DNA from: Larix kaempferi
Lineage: Eukaryota; Streptophyta; Pinopsida; Pinales; Pinaceae
Direction: 5' to 3'
Length of the DNA: 64,000 nucleotides
NCBI GenBank assembly: GCA_027924585.1
Contig: BSBM01000870.1
Location: forward strand, 1,984,001 to 2,048,000
The notes under the pieces were generated by a model. The model did no database searches. It saw nothing but the letters and a program-made list of their open reading frames with translations, and was not told the DNA's origin. Each line of letters starts with the position of its first letter. Positions within the stretch are counted from its first letter, which is position 1. Shown here in pieces: positions 54,295 through 64,000 of the stretch. The position numbers were made by a program, and so were the translations under genes.

Positions 54295-55145
54295 TTTAAC
54301 CTTAAACCCGGATCTATCAATTAAGAGATCAAATTTCTCGAGTTTAAATTTTTTTTTAAAAATAATACACCTCAAGAAAATGGATCCCTTATGAGCTTTC
54401 AATCAAGAGATATCAAATTTCTCAAGTTTAATTTAAAAAAAATAATACACCTCAAGAAAATGGATCCCTCTCGGTGCTTGATAGATCCGGGTTTAAAATG
54501 AATCTATGCAGGTTTTGAAACAGATACATCCCTCGGGCCAACAGAATTTTTTTATTTACTTTTTATTTTTGTAACGACATTGCATTACATGATAACATCT
54601 CCTCCATACCAAGTTATTGCTACTCTCATTGCAAGAAAGCCTAGACAATAAACATAATAAAAATATACAAAACATTTGCGAAATTCATGTATTTTCTGAA
54701 CCATTATTAAAACTATTTTCATGTATATTATTATTAAAAAAAATAATACACCTCAAGAAAATGGATCCCTCCCAATGCTTGATAGATTGGGGTTTAAGAT
54801 GGATGATCTTTCAATCAAGAGATATTAAATTTCTTGAGTTCAAATTAAAAAAAAATAATACACCTTAAGAAAATGGATCCCTCTCAATGCTTTGATAGAT
54901 CCAGGTTTAAAATGAATCTATACTGGTTTTGAAACAGATACATCCCTCAAGCCAATAAAATTTTTGTATCTACTTTTTATTTTATAACGACATTACATTA
55001 CTCGAAAACATCTCCTCCATACCAAGTTATTGCTACTCTTGTTGCAAGAAAGCCTAGATCGTAAACATAATAAAAATATATATATACAAAACATTTGTGA
55101 AACTCATGTATTTTGAACCATTATTAAAACCATTTTCATGTGAAG
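54295..55145 (+). repeat. Cluster of ATAGATCC-family arms inside a 414-bp duplication
   Basis: Arms in one direction lie near 54,308, 54,395 and 54,805 (GATCAAATTTCTCGAGTTT type). Arms in the other lie at 54480, 54781 and 54894 (TTGATAGATCCGGGTTTAAA type). The segment from 54480 to about 54,725 recurs from 54894 to 55,145 (period 414), including CATCTCCTCCATACCAAGTT and GCAAGAAAGCCTAGA. Confidence 0.8.
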
Positions 55146-55425
55146 CATTATACTGAATAGATGATAAATGTTTCTAGCATTATTTTAAAATAACGCTAGA
55201 TGAATGATTCTAGCATATTAGCAGACCCAATTAAACTCGCGGGCATTCTACAAAAGATAAGGGTTGCAAAAGAGATTCAAATTGAAAGGCCAAATCAGCT
55301 TTTTCCTTAAACCATTTCTTTCCTAACCATGATTAAAAGAAAGCTCCTTCGAAAACCCTACATCACAACTCCGAAAATTCTCCCAACTTTTTCCTACTTA
55401 ATCCAACCACTTCTCCCGTAACCAT

Positions 55426-55655
55426 GATTAAAAGAGCCCTCCTTTGAAAACTAGGCAACCCAATTCCAACACTTTTCTCTGCTTCTACACTCACGTCCAA
55501 TAAACCATTTACATGTATTCACATTAGGCATTAACATATGATTAAAAGAGCCCTCCTTTGAGACCTAGGCAACCCAATTCCAACACTTTTTTCTGCTTCT
55601 AGCCTTACGTCCAATAAAGGAACCAATTACATGTATTCACATTAGGCATTAACAT
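55426..55655 (+). repeat. Two-copy 114-bp duplication
   Basis: GATTAAAAGAGCCCTCCTTT starts at 55426 and 55540, followed in both by CAACCCAATTCCAACACTTT and TACATGTATTCACATTAGGC. A weaker relative begins near 55,330 and another near 55,665. Confidence 0.85.
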
Positions 55656-56480
55656 ATGAAATGGCATAATATTTTTCTCCGCTTCAACCCTTGTCAAATA
55701 AAGGAACATTTTATATGTATTCACATTTGGCATTATATATTTTCAGGGATATATTTTTTTTTCAGATTTTAAATCAATTACAACACCAAATATAAACACA
55801 CGTGCTAAGATTTTGCCTAGCAAGTGACCACCAAGTTCTCTTGGGCCAATGAGGTTGGTTAAAGGGGGTTTAGTCACTTCACCAGAAAAGGAACAAAATA
55901 GATGGCATCAAGCTTTGATATCTATAAAGGGTATTATAAACGTGTAAAGGTGATGACATCAGGGTTTCATATATAGAGTGGTGCCATCACCATCTAAGGG
56001 TAATTCCATGAATGAGCTTCATGGTTTTTGGCAAGTGGGGTACAAAAAGTATGTGCAGTAAACCTTCAACAAGGTATTTTTGAATCTTCAATTAAGGGCC
56101 TAAAAAAATCCCAATCAGAGTTTAACCTAGACTTCAAGGGCTTAAAAATATCTCGATCAAAGTTTAAGTCAGATTTCGATCAAACACACCCCACCCTTAA
56201 TTGAGGCAATTTAAAAACCTCAATCAAGCTAAACCCTCAATGAAGGACAAAAATATAGGCCCGTGAATATTTTTTTGCAGCAAAAAATTGCAGGCACTTG
56301 AAATATGTCATTAAATATACATTAATGGACTTAATAGCGTTGAATTCGTCAATGAATCCTCAATCCTCTATCCATGGAAATAATTTACAAATTTTAATTT
56401 CTGCTAAGCTGACACTGAACCTGTGGACAACAGCAAATGAGCTCAAATATAAATCAACAACATTTCAGATACACACCCAG
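55656..56480 (+). other. Spacer without recognised gene
   Basis: AT-rich. The only repetition is AGTTTAACCTAGACTTCAAG and AGTTTAAGTCAGATTTCGAT, related words about 50 bases apart near 56,119-56,180. An open frame at 56298-56489 lacks any motif. Confidence 0.45.
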
Positions 56481-57350
56481 AAAATTTGAAAATATAGGCA
56501 AGTATAAGTGTTACATCAGTGCATTCACTTCAAAAGAGTATTTTTAGTTTTACAATTTATATAAACAATCAAAAAATTAGAATTGTTAGTCAACATGTAC
56601 AAAATGCAACTGAAATATTCACAAATCAATTTTGAAAAATATTAATACAATAATTTTTTTGGATGGACAAAAATTAAAAGAAAAATATAGTGCTATATGT
56701 AAGCACTAGTGCAAAATGCTAAATAAATATTCACAAGTTAGATTCAAAAAACTTCAAAAAAGTATTTTGTAAAATTGGCATTGTCAATCAAAATGTGCAA
56801 AATGCAACTGAAAATATTCACAATCACAAGTCAATTTCGAAAAATCAAAATATGCAAAATGCAACTGAAATATTCACAAGTCAATTTCAAAAAATATTAA
56901 ATATTTTTTTGGATGGACAAAAATTAAAAGAAAAATATAGTGCTATATATAAATACTAGTGTAAAATGCTACATAAATATTCACAAGCACTAGTGTAAAA
57001 TGCTACATAAATATTCACAAGTTAGATTCAAAAGACTTCAAAAACAGTATTTTGTAAATAATCAAAAAATTGGCATTGTCAATAAAAATGTGCAAAATGC
57101 AACTCAAATATGCACAAGTCAATTTCGAAAAATAATAGTACAATAATTTTTTTGGATGGACGAAAATTAAAAGAAAAATATGTAAGCACTCGTGCAAAAT
57201 GTTACAAAAGTATTCACAAGTCATTTAAAAAAAAAAAAAAAAAAATGGATGGACAAAAATTTAAAAAAAAAATGTAAGCACTGGTGCAAAATGCTACAGA
57301 AATATTCACAAGTCAGATTTAAAATATAAGAGTAAATATAATTTTTTGAC
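56480..57350 (+). repeat. ~245-bp AT-rich tandem repeats
   Basis: TTTTTTGGATGGACAAAAAT-type words lie at 56661, 56911, 57154 and 57247 (GGATGG start), giving periods of 250, 243 and 93. Other shared blocks are GTGCAAAATGCAACTGAAAT and AATATTCACAAGT. An A-rich run lies at 57,227-57,245. Confidence 0.85.
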
Positions 57351-57867
57351 AAAAATTAAAAAAATATGTAAGCAAAATATGTAAGCACGGGTGCATTCTA
57401 GGTTCTGGTCTTCACAAATCAACTATATTTTCACTCTAGGTTCTAGTCTCTCTTCAGTTGGAATATACCTTTGTAAGGGATGACTTCATGCGTAGTATTC
57501 AGCTTTATTTTGGGTTTATCATTAGACCTTCGCATAAGGGATTGACCTCTAACGCTTTGTTTCTTGATCTGGCCGATCCTTCAATCCAAACTTCACATAT
57601 ATTTGCGCATATATGCACGACACTATACCTGAGCATGCGTGCCATCTATATGATAGAATCATAACCATAATCTTGTTCATCAATATCATATACCTAATAT
57701 ATAATTAATATACTTCTTTCCTCGGAAAAAAGGGGAAATACAATATAATCCGAAACAATAATCCAGACAAAACAATGCAATCCGAAACAATATAATCCAG
57801 AGAAAACTAATTTAAATACACAATAGATCATGCAGGTACAAAACATTAATCCAAATAAAACTAATTT

Positions 57868-58140
57868 GAATACAGACATCAGATGCAGGTTCAAGACAAT
57901 ATATTACCAAAACGTTGAGATAATAAATGGCATACATTTTGAATAAACTTACAAAAACACACACAGAATATTTCCTGACAAAACTTGCAATTGTATCATT
58001 ATTTGAATACAGACATCAGATCCAGGTTCAAGACAATATATTAACAAAACGTTGAGATAATAAATGGCATACATTTTGAATAAACTTACAAAAACACACA
58101 GAATATTTCCTGACAAAACTTGCAATTGCATCATTTTCAA
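57868..58140 (+). repeat. Two-copy 137-bp duplication
   Basis: GAATACAGACATCAGATGCA at 57868 and GAATACAGACATCAGATCCA at 58005 head two almost identical units ending GACAAAACTTGCAATTG.ATC. Confidence 0.9.
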
Positions 58141-58439
58141 AATATACATTGGATATTTCCAGATTAAACTTGAAAAGTATGATTTAATGTAACGACGAAG
58201 ATAGACTAGGAAAATAGATTATAAAAAGGTAACGATATTTAATGTTCGACTGGAAGATAGATTATAATAGGTAAAGAGCAAAAAATGGCATACAGCTTAA
58301 AAACTTTCAAAAAATACGAATAGAATATTTCCCCAAAATTTGTAAGCACATCATTTATAATGAAGGAAATCAAATACACTGCCTAATAATGCAAATTTAA
58401 ATGCTGGAAATTATGCAATTACTAAATAACAAGCTAGAA

Positions 58440-58860
58440 CAATAGCCCCTGTGAAAATAATACATACACCATGTCAAATGAGAAGCTTCCAAAATGAAAA
58501 TCATGGAAATGGGGTTCACAGCGAAACTACAGAATAATCTCAAATAGTCCAGCACCGTACCAATTGGAACAGTTATTGAGACTGATTCATAACACAAACA
58601 AGTAAATAAAAAGTAATCCTAGAATTCAAAGTGAAAATAATACATCCACCATATCACATTCTAAATGAGGTGAATCCTACAGGTTCTCCACCATGTCACA
58701 AAATGAGAAATTTCCAAAATGAAAATCATGGAAATGGGGTTCACAGGAAAACTACAGAACAATCTCAAATAGTCCAGCACCGTACCAATTAGATCAGTTA
58801 TTGAGACTGATTCATAACAAAAACAAGTAAAGAAAAATTAAAGTAATCCTAGAATTCAAA
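58440..58860 (+). repeat. Two-copy ~225-bp duplication downstream of the DCD gene
   Basis: AAAATGAAAATCATGGAAAT at about 58,492 and 58,717 begins a shared stretch through CAAATAGTCCAGCACCGTAC and AAGTAATCCTAGAATTCAAA. The second copy ends about 20 bases before the stop codon of the DCD gene (minus strand), so one or both copies may be in its 3'UTR. Confidence 0.85.
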
Positions 58861-58878
58861 ATTCAGCAGCTTTCAAAA

Positions 58879-60748
58879 CTACCGATACAGTGCAGACGAG
58901 CCAAGATATGCAGAAGGACCTCCAGCAACAGGGGCTGCTAACTCAGGTCGGCGTAAATCACGGAGAGGGTCTGCATAATAGCTTTCGGTTGGCACCTCCG
59001 CTATCTGCTTTCGATAATCCACATCCAATCTTTGACGGTATAAAGATTCAATGCTTGGGTCCACTCGACTCTGATAATCCAACTCGGGCAGCTGATCCCT
59101 GGCCAGTGGCTTCGTTAATACACTAGCATAACGATCTTGAGCTCGAAGACTCGCATATGGATCTTGCGATCGAAGACTCGCATATGGGTCCTGAGATTGA
59201 AGATTTGCATATGGGTCCTGAGATTGAAGATTCGCATATGGATCCTGAGATTGAAGAGGAGCCTGAGGAATATAATCTCTTCCAGCCCCATATCGTAACA
59301 GCTCCCTCTCAGTTATTGCAGGGTCAGTGCCATATCCAGCTAATGGAGCATGTGGAGCATGTACTGCACGTCGTGCTTCCTCCTGATAACGTAATATATC
59401 ATCTCTAATGATTTCCTCTCTGCGCAACTCCTCTCGGCGCAGCTCCTCCCGACGCAGCTCCTCTCGGCGCAGTTCCTCCCGACGCAGTTCCTCTCGGCGC
59501 AGCTCTTCTCTCATTAGTTCCTCCCTCATCAGTTCCTCCCTGAATTGAAGCTCCCTAGCGCGATGAAGATCAACCTGCACTCTAGGTTCAAGTGCAGGTG
59601 GGGCATCCACAGGACCAAGGGGAATTTCAGGGCGAGAATCAAATTGTGGTACAGGTCGGAAGAGCTCAGTAAGTTTTTTCACCTATTAAGCAAAAAATTG
59701 TCCAAATTTTAGATGCCACCAAATATATCAGATTGTTTAATTACAAACATTCAATAGATAAATACCTGTTGAGCATTGAGCTCGAACCTGAACCTATTCT
59801 TATCCCCATAATTATCTTTGATCGCTTTTTTAAATATATCTTCAGAAAGTGGCAGGCAATCCTTCTGAATACGAAATCGCACCTGCAGCAACTTGCCAAA
59901 GTTAATCCTAGCAAATGGAGGATAAATTTGAAGAAACTGGAATGGCTTACTCAATAAAAGGAGAATGACCGTCACAATCCAACATGCGAAACCTCAGAAA
60001 TTACAGAGAAAAAAGAAAATCGGCAACTAAATAGTAACACAGAATTGAAAATAGCCCTATTTAACAGCAAGTTTTGAGCGACACCTAAACTAGTGAAATA
60101 GGCAGATTTCAAGTCATAAATTAACGAAATAGATGAAAAGTTTAACACAAATCCATAAAACAGACAGCATTTAATTTGTTTTCAACAGAAATAAATGCTG
60201 ATCCGAACAAGGTACTGGAAGAAATACAGAAAGCCTCTTTAAGAGGGAGGAACCACTCCACAAGTTACCTGAGCTGGGAATGACCTTTTAGCACCTCGGA
60301 AAGCATTAGGCTCCAGATTCATTCCTCCACCGGATGCTGCTTTATAGACACCATACATAAGTCTAAGGTCGATATCATACAAGAAAAGCTTCATTCCAGT
60401 CTTGACCTTTTCAACAAGCTCTTTCTTGCCTGGTGGCAAGCCAAACACTCGGTAGCGGAAACACTCCTGCTTAGTTTGAGAATTACACATAAAAATCAAG
60501 CCTGCAAGCTTTTCGTCTTTGACATTGCCACCTTCATTTTTTACTTCCTGGCCTAGTTTTTTCTTCTTATTTTGATCAAACTTTGGCACAGGAGTGTCAG
60601 CTGAGCTCTTAGGTTCCTTCGCTTTTACAGGTGTCTCTTTCTTGGCAATCTTCGCATCAACATTAGCCGGTGCTGCCTCATTCTTTTCAGCTCCACCAGT
60701 TGCTTGCTGACCATCGCGCGATCTCTTCCTGTTCTTTCCTTTGGCCAT
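58879..60748 (-). CDS. DCD-domain protein gene, three coding exons
   Basis: Coding exons on the minus strand: 60748-60269 (160 codons), 59882-59766 (39) and 59682-58879 (267 plus stop), giving 466 aa. Introns are GT-AG, phase 0, and join FPAQ to VRFRIQ and NAQQ to VKKLTE. Residues 1-80 are Lys-rich with a nuclear-signal-like KGKNRKRSR. The DCD (development and cell death) domain spans about 81-207: [76 protein letters not shown] and [17 protein letters not shown]. Residues about 247-290 are pentapeptide repeats (RREEL). Residues 343-387 are five nonapeptides (SQDPYANLQ type). DCD proteins are plant-specific and linked to stress and cell-death responses; the exact role here is inferred. No stops or frameshifts, so likely functional. 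The start is the first ATG after the 5'UTR acceptor. Confidence 0.92.
59126..59262 (-). repeat. 27-bp coding minisatellite (SQDPYANLQ repeats)
   Basis: Five 27-bp units in exon 3 of the DCD gene encode LQSQDPYAN twice, [18 protein letters not shown] and LRAQDRYAS. The last unit has diverged most. Confidence 0.85.
59406..59535 (-). repeat. 15-bp coding minisatellite (RREEL repeats)
   Basis: Plus-strand units alternate CTCTCGGCGCAG and CTCCCGACGCAG cores, making a 30-bp higher-order period. They encode FREEL, two MREEL, five RREEL and RREEI in a row, a highly charged helix. Length variation between alleles is to be expected. Confidence 0.85.
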
Positions 60749-60783
60749 GTTGTTTAAAGGCTTCGAACAAATTTTACGTATAA

Positions 60784-62663
60784 CTGCAACCATCATAAAC
60801 ATTACCAAAACACAAACTAATTTAAATACATGTTTATAAAATGACACAGCGTAAATTTAAAGAAAAAGTCAATTAAATAGACACATCAATACAGACAAAT
60901 ATAACCTGTTCACAAAGAAACTTCAAATCAAAACGACCGACGAAATGTCAGATATATGTTTTACCAAATACTAATAATTAACAAAAGTTTGTCAAAAAAC
61001 ACGAACTCCTACATATGCAAGAAGGTCATCATGCCTACATGTTATGTGCAGCTAGGAACAACCTCAATGAAAACAATACTGTGTAATATACTCACTACCG
61101 CAATCAATTACAGATAATCATAATGACTGTGAACAAACTATATAATAGGACTACACATGGGCTTTACAAGTGACATCAAAGTTGTTAAAAGTATAACAAG
61201 GTCGAAACATGGGCTTTACAAGTGACATCAAAGTTGTTAAAAGTATAACAAGGTCGAAACATGTTCGAGATCAAACAAACGAAAAAACAATATAACAGAA
61301 GCAGGAACTTGCACTGTTTGTCAGAAGCAGAAGACAAGGGGTAATTTACAATAAAACTCAAGGAATTAATCCTAATGGTAATAATTCCATCACAAGAAAT
61401 TATCACTTTAAGCACGTTAAAACCACCTGAGAACGAACATGCACAGTATATCTCCCATAATCTGCTAATTGCATAAACTAAATGCTGTAGAACCATTCAA
61501 ATGGTTAAGACCACCTCAAATAATCAACTGTCAACACAGAACGAGCTTGAATAACATCTCAGAAAACAATCATGATAGAATAGAAATATCGGAAATCCAA
61601 GGCTCTTGGAAAAAATTAGAGTTCTAACAACTTAAACTTCGTTAATGGAGTGGGCATATAAAGTTAGCTTATGAGTAACGCGCATTGGTTCAAAATACGG
61701 GAACCTTGTGGATTTCAGATTCTATTTTAAGAAAAGGCCAAAAGAGAATACCAACATCTGTAATTTCCAATAAATACCAGCCGTTAGCTGCGCTTTGCGG
61801 AAGCTGGTATCAATTGGAAAGCAAGCATCGTCCTGCTAAAACAAAGTCTTCTCCGCAACCCCCTTATGGCGTGTTTGGGCTCAGAAACTTTACCCCCCCC
61901 CACTCTTTTTATGGGAAAGATTCAATTATCATGCGTGTATAACGGCAGCTCATTAAATGAGCTACAACTAATCATCGAATACTTCGCAGTAACAAAGTAC
62001 CGATTACCTAAATGAACTCAAATTTTAATACATATACAACAAAACCATTCTTCGATAACATTCCATGAACAGTAGCAAAAGACAAATACTTGAAATCTTA
62101 AGTTTCGTTGAAACCTCCAATGAACCAAAACCCACAATAAAAAACCCTCATCGAAATGCCACAACTGAAACACAGTAAACCCTTACGAAAAATCACCGTT
62201 ACTATCTTACGAAAAACACGATAGCGAAGAGCTGACAACCAGGTCATTTAATAAGCAGAGCCATTCACATAACCCTAAGCGAGGGTTTGATAAATATCAA
62301 AGCATGGAAACAAAAAAGTAGCACACCAGAGCATAAACTAACGAGGGTTGGTTCAAAATCACTCCCTCGTAAGAGCATTCTAAAATACCTTGAAAAATGT
62401 GACTAGCATGAAAGCTTACCTAAACTTAAAAGACAAGATATCTTCACAAAGGTTTTCATCATACATTAAATCTGAGAAAACCCATTAAAGGGAAGGCAAG
62501 AAAGCACCGAAACTACATAAACCCATTGCGGATATTAAAAAAATCCAGAAATCAAGAGAAATAAACCGTATCGCAGAACCCTACAAACCCTCACCACGGA
62601 AAAGAAACTCGATTAAAGCTCATTTCGAGAACAGAAAAAGGGCCAACGGAGAAAATTACTGAC
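60784..62663 (-). other. 5'UTR intron of the DCD gene
   Basis: Donor CAACAG/GTCAGTAA at 62664/62663 and acceptor GGTTGCAG/TTATACG at 60784/60783, 1,880 bp. It ends 35 bases before the ATG. It contains a perfect 52-bp tandem duplication (61156-61259). Long leader introns in plant genes often raise expression. No gene was recognised within it. The prediction is from splice-site consensus only. Confidence 0.6.
61156..61259 (+). repeat. Two-copy 52-bp perfect duplication
   Basis: ACATGGGCTTTACAAGTGAC and the following 32 bases are repeated with no change at 61156 and 61208, inside the putative leader intron. Identity suggests a recent event. Confidence 0.93.
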
Positions 62664-62786
62664 CTGTTGAGCGACCTTCCAGCGGACACAGCCTACGCGC
62701 AGAGAGCCTTAACCATTTGTTATGTGATTGCAGCAGCACGAAATGAAGAGGCCGCGAAGTGGTTGAAACGAGAGCGGCGAGGAAGC

Positions 62787-62794
62787 AATATAGT
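62787..62794 (-). promoter_or_regulatory. TATA-like box of the DCD gene
   Basis: CTATATTG on the minus strand lies about 125 bases before the predicted 5'UTR donor. The start would be near 62,755, giving a leader exon of about 90 bases. The match is imperfect. Confidence 0.4.
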
Positions 62795-62879
62795 GGAGAA
62801 AAGACGGGGGTACGCGAATCCAACGGTCAGGATACACTCAATGGCCTGTACCTCCGGATCCTTTGACACGTTCGACCAG

Positions 62880-63084
62880 ATATCACTTCAAATTTCTCTT
62901 ATACCCAGAGCTCCCTAGCTCCCAATGTGAAAAGGGACAACAACACACGATGTTCGCAAACCCTAATTCGCGTTTATTCCGATTTGCGAAAATGAATTTG
63001 CCTCCCTCTGTTATTGGAATTCGGAGAAAATCTTCCGATCGTTTTTGGTATCGAGAATGGAGGATAGTTATATTAATACTCTTC
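62880..63084 (+). other. Intergenic region; possible divergent transcription
   Basis: Plus-strand ATGs at 62951 and 63054 open short frames (for example MEDSYINTLPSWFPQTCDPM at 63054). They could be a first exon of a divergent gene, but the frame runs straight into the tandem array and no splice partner is visible. Confidence 0.2.
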
Positions 63085-63640
63085 CTTCATGGTTCCCTCA
63101 AACCTGTGACCCTATGGATGTGGCAAGTTTTTATTATTACCCTTTCTTCACGGTTCCATCGAAGGCTTCCGCCATTTTAAACCAAGAATACGGTCCCGTG
63201 GACGTGGTAAGTTTGATAATTACCTTTTATTCAATGAAACGTGGTAAGTTTGATAATTACTTTTTTCTTTATTGTTCCATTGAAAGCTTACTCGGTGCCA
63301 GGTGGAAAGTTTTATTATTACCCTTCTTCACGGTTCCATAGAAGGCTTGCTCCATTTTAAAGAAAGGTGGTCCCATATAGGTTGCAAGTTTTATTAATAC
63401 CCTTTCTTCGTGGTTTCATTGAAAGGTTATACACCATTTCAAAAAAGAATGTGGTCCCAAGCAAGTGGCAAGTTTTATTAATACCCTTTCTTTATGGCTA
63501 CATTTTTAGCTTACTCCATTCTAAACAAAAAGAGGTCCCATGGAGGTGGCAAATTTTATGAGTACCCTTCTTTCATGTTTCCATTGAAGGCCTACTCCAT
63601 TTTAATAAAGAATGTGGTCTTTTAAAGGTGGAGGTGAGCT
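63085..63640 (+). repeat. ~82-bp tandem array upstream of the DCD gene
   Basis: GGTGGCAAGTTTTATTAATA-type words occur near 63,121, 63,206, 63,243, 63,301, 63,382, 63,465 and 63,546. The last four are 81-83 apart. Each unit also carries GGTTCCATTGAAGGCTTACT and GTGGTCCCATGGA-like blocks. It begins about 300 bases upstream of the predicted DCD promoter. Confidence 0.85.
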
Positions 63641-64000
63641 TTGATTTCATAGGATTCATAATTTTTATGACGATCACATGAATAACCATCACAAATAAAT
63701 AAAGTGTGAATTAGGTTTAGTTTAAGTAGTTGTGGGATGGAGTGTTATCATCCATCCCTACCCAAGTTTTTTTTTCAATTGAAAAAAAGAATTCCTTGCT
63801 ATTCATGGAGTGATTCAAAGAAACTTACAATGTTGCATATCCCAAGGATAGAGTATGTGTAGTAATTTAAACACAAGTACATTCTTTAGTTGTTAAGGGC
63901 ACACTCCTTACTGTATTTCATATTACAAAAAAGTACATATTTTCAAAATAATATTGTTTTATCATTTTTATGTTTTCCATGATATATCATATTTCATGTT
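63641..64000 (+). other. AT-rich window end without recognised feature
   Basis: No gene, LTR end or repeat is supported here. Confidence 0.5.

Noticed and set aside
63045-63341. 98-codon frame upstream of the DCD gene
   Set aside because: It runs into the ~82-bp tandem array, whose units generate open frames by themselves. A divergent first exon remains possible but unsupported.
1-64000. tRNA, rRNA or organelle-derived genes
   Set aside because: No cloverleaf with both promoter boxes and no rRNA core motif was found by eye; only tRNA-complementary primer sites are present.

Overview
The window is eukaryotic and looks like a repeat-rich seed-plant genome, most likely a gymnosperm (an inference from style; no species marker is present). 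It has no operons or bacterial ribosome-binding sites. Almost all of it is decayed retrotransposon sequence, with one convincing intact host gene, spliced and on the minus strand, at 58.9-62.7 kb.

Layout. (1) 1-5.4 kb: 3' part of a plus-strand Ty3/gypsy chromovirus (protease, RT, RNase H, integrase, chromodomain) and its 3' LTR, with a 71-bp triplication and a TATA box. (2) 5.8-6.8 kb: a 134-bp tandem array. (3) 7.9-9.75 kb: a second, internally deleted gypsy relic. (4) 11,994-14,939: a complete non-autonomous LTR element with TGCAT target duplications and a broken coiled-coil ORF. (5) 16.77-18.95 kb: a minus-strand copia-like remnant with one LTR, a Gag zinc-finger scrap and an unexplained 184-aa membrane-type ORF. 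(6) 18.95-23.34 kb: a minus-strand LTR element with a tRNA-iMet primer site and three unrecognised ORFs. (7) 23.3-38 kb: a minus-strand non-chromovirus (Tat-like) gypsy element. It carries gag, protease, RT, RNase H and integrase and, between integrase and the 3' LTR, an antisense two-exon plant-mobile-domain (PMD) gene on the plus strand. (8) 38-42.6 kb: unassigned minus-sense relics. (9) 42,696-45,596: a compact LTR element with 206-bp LTRs and ATATA duplications. (10) 46-53 kb: gene fragments and many local tandem duplications. (11) 53.1-54.1 kb: the C-terminal part of a LINE with a well preserved RNase H. (12) 54-58.8 kb: AT-rich repeats and a foldback repeat family. (13) 58,879-62,664: the DCD-domain gene with a 5'UTR intron, preceded by an ~82-bp tandem array.

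Functionally, the retroelement genes belong to copy-and-paste cycles that no longer work here: every pol is interrupted, and the Tat-like integrase has also lost its catalytic glutamate. The most interesting object is the antisense PMD gene. It has its own TATA candidate and a phase-correct intron, so it was carried as an independent transcription unit on the opposite strand of a retrotransposon. The DCD gene is the only locus I would call functional.

All positions were read by eye. Repeat periods and splice sites come from direct counting, while family assignments come from recognised motifs rather than database searches.
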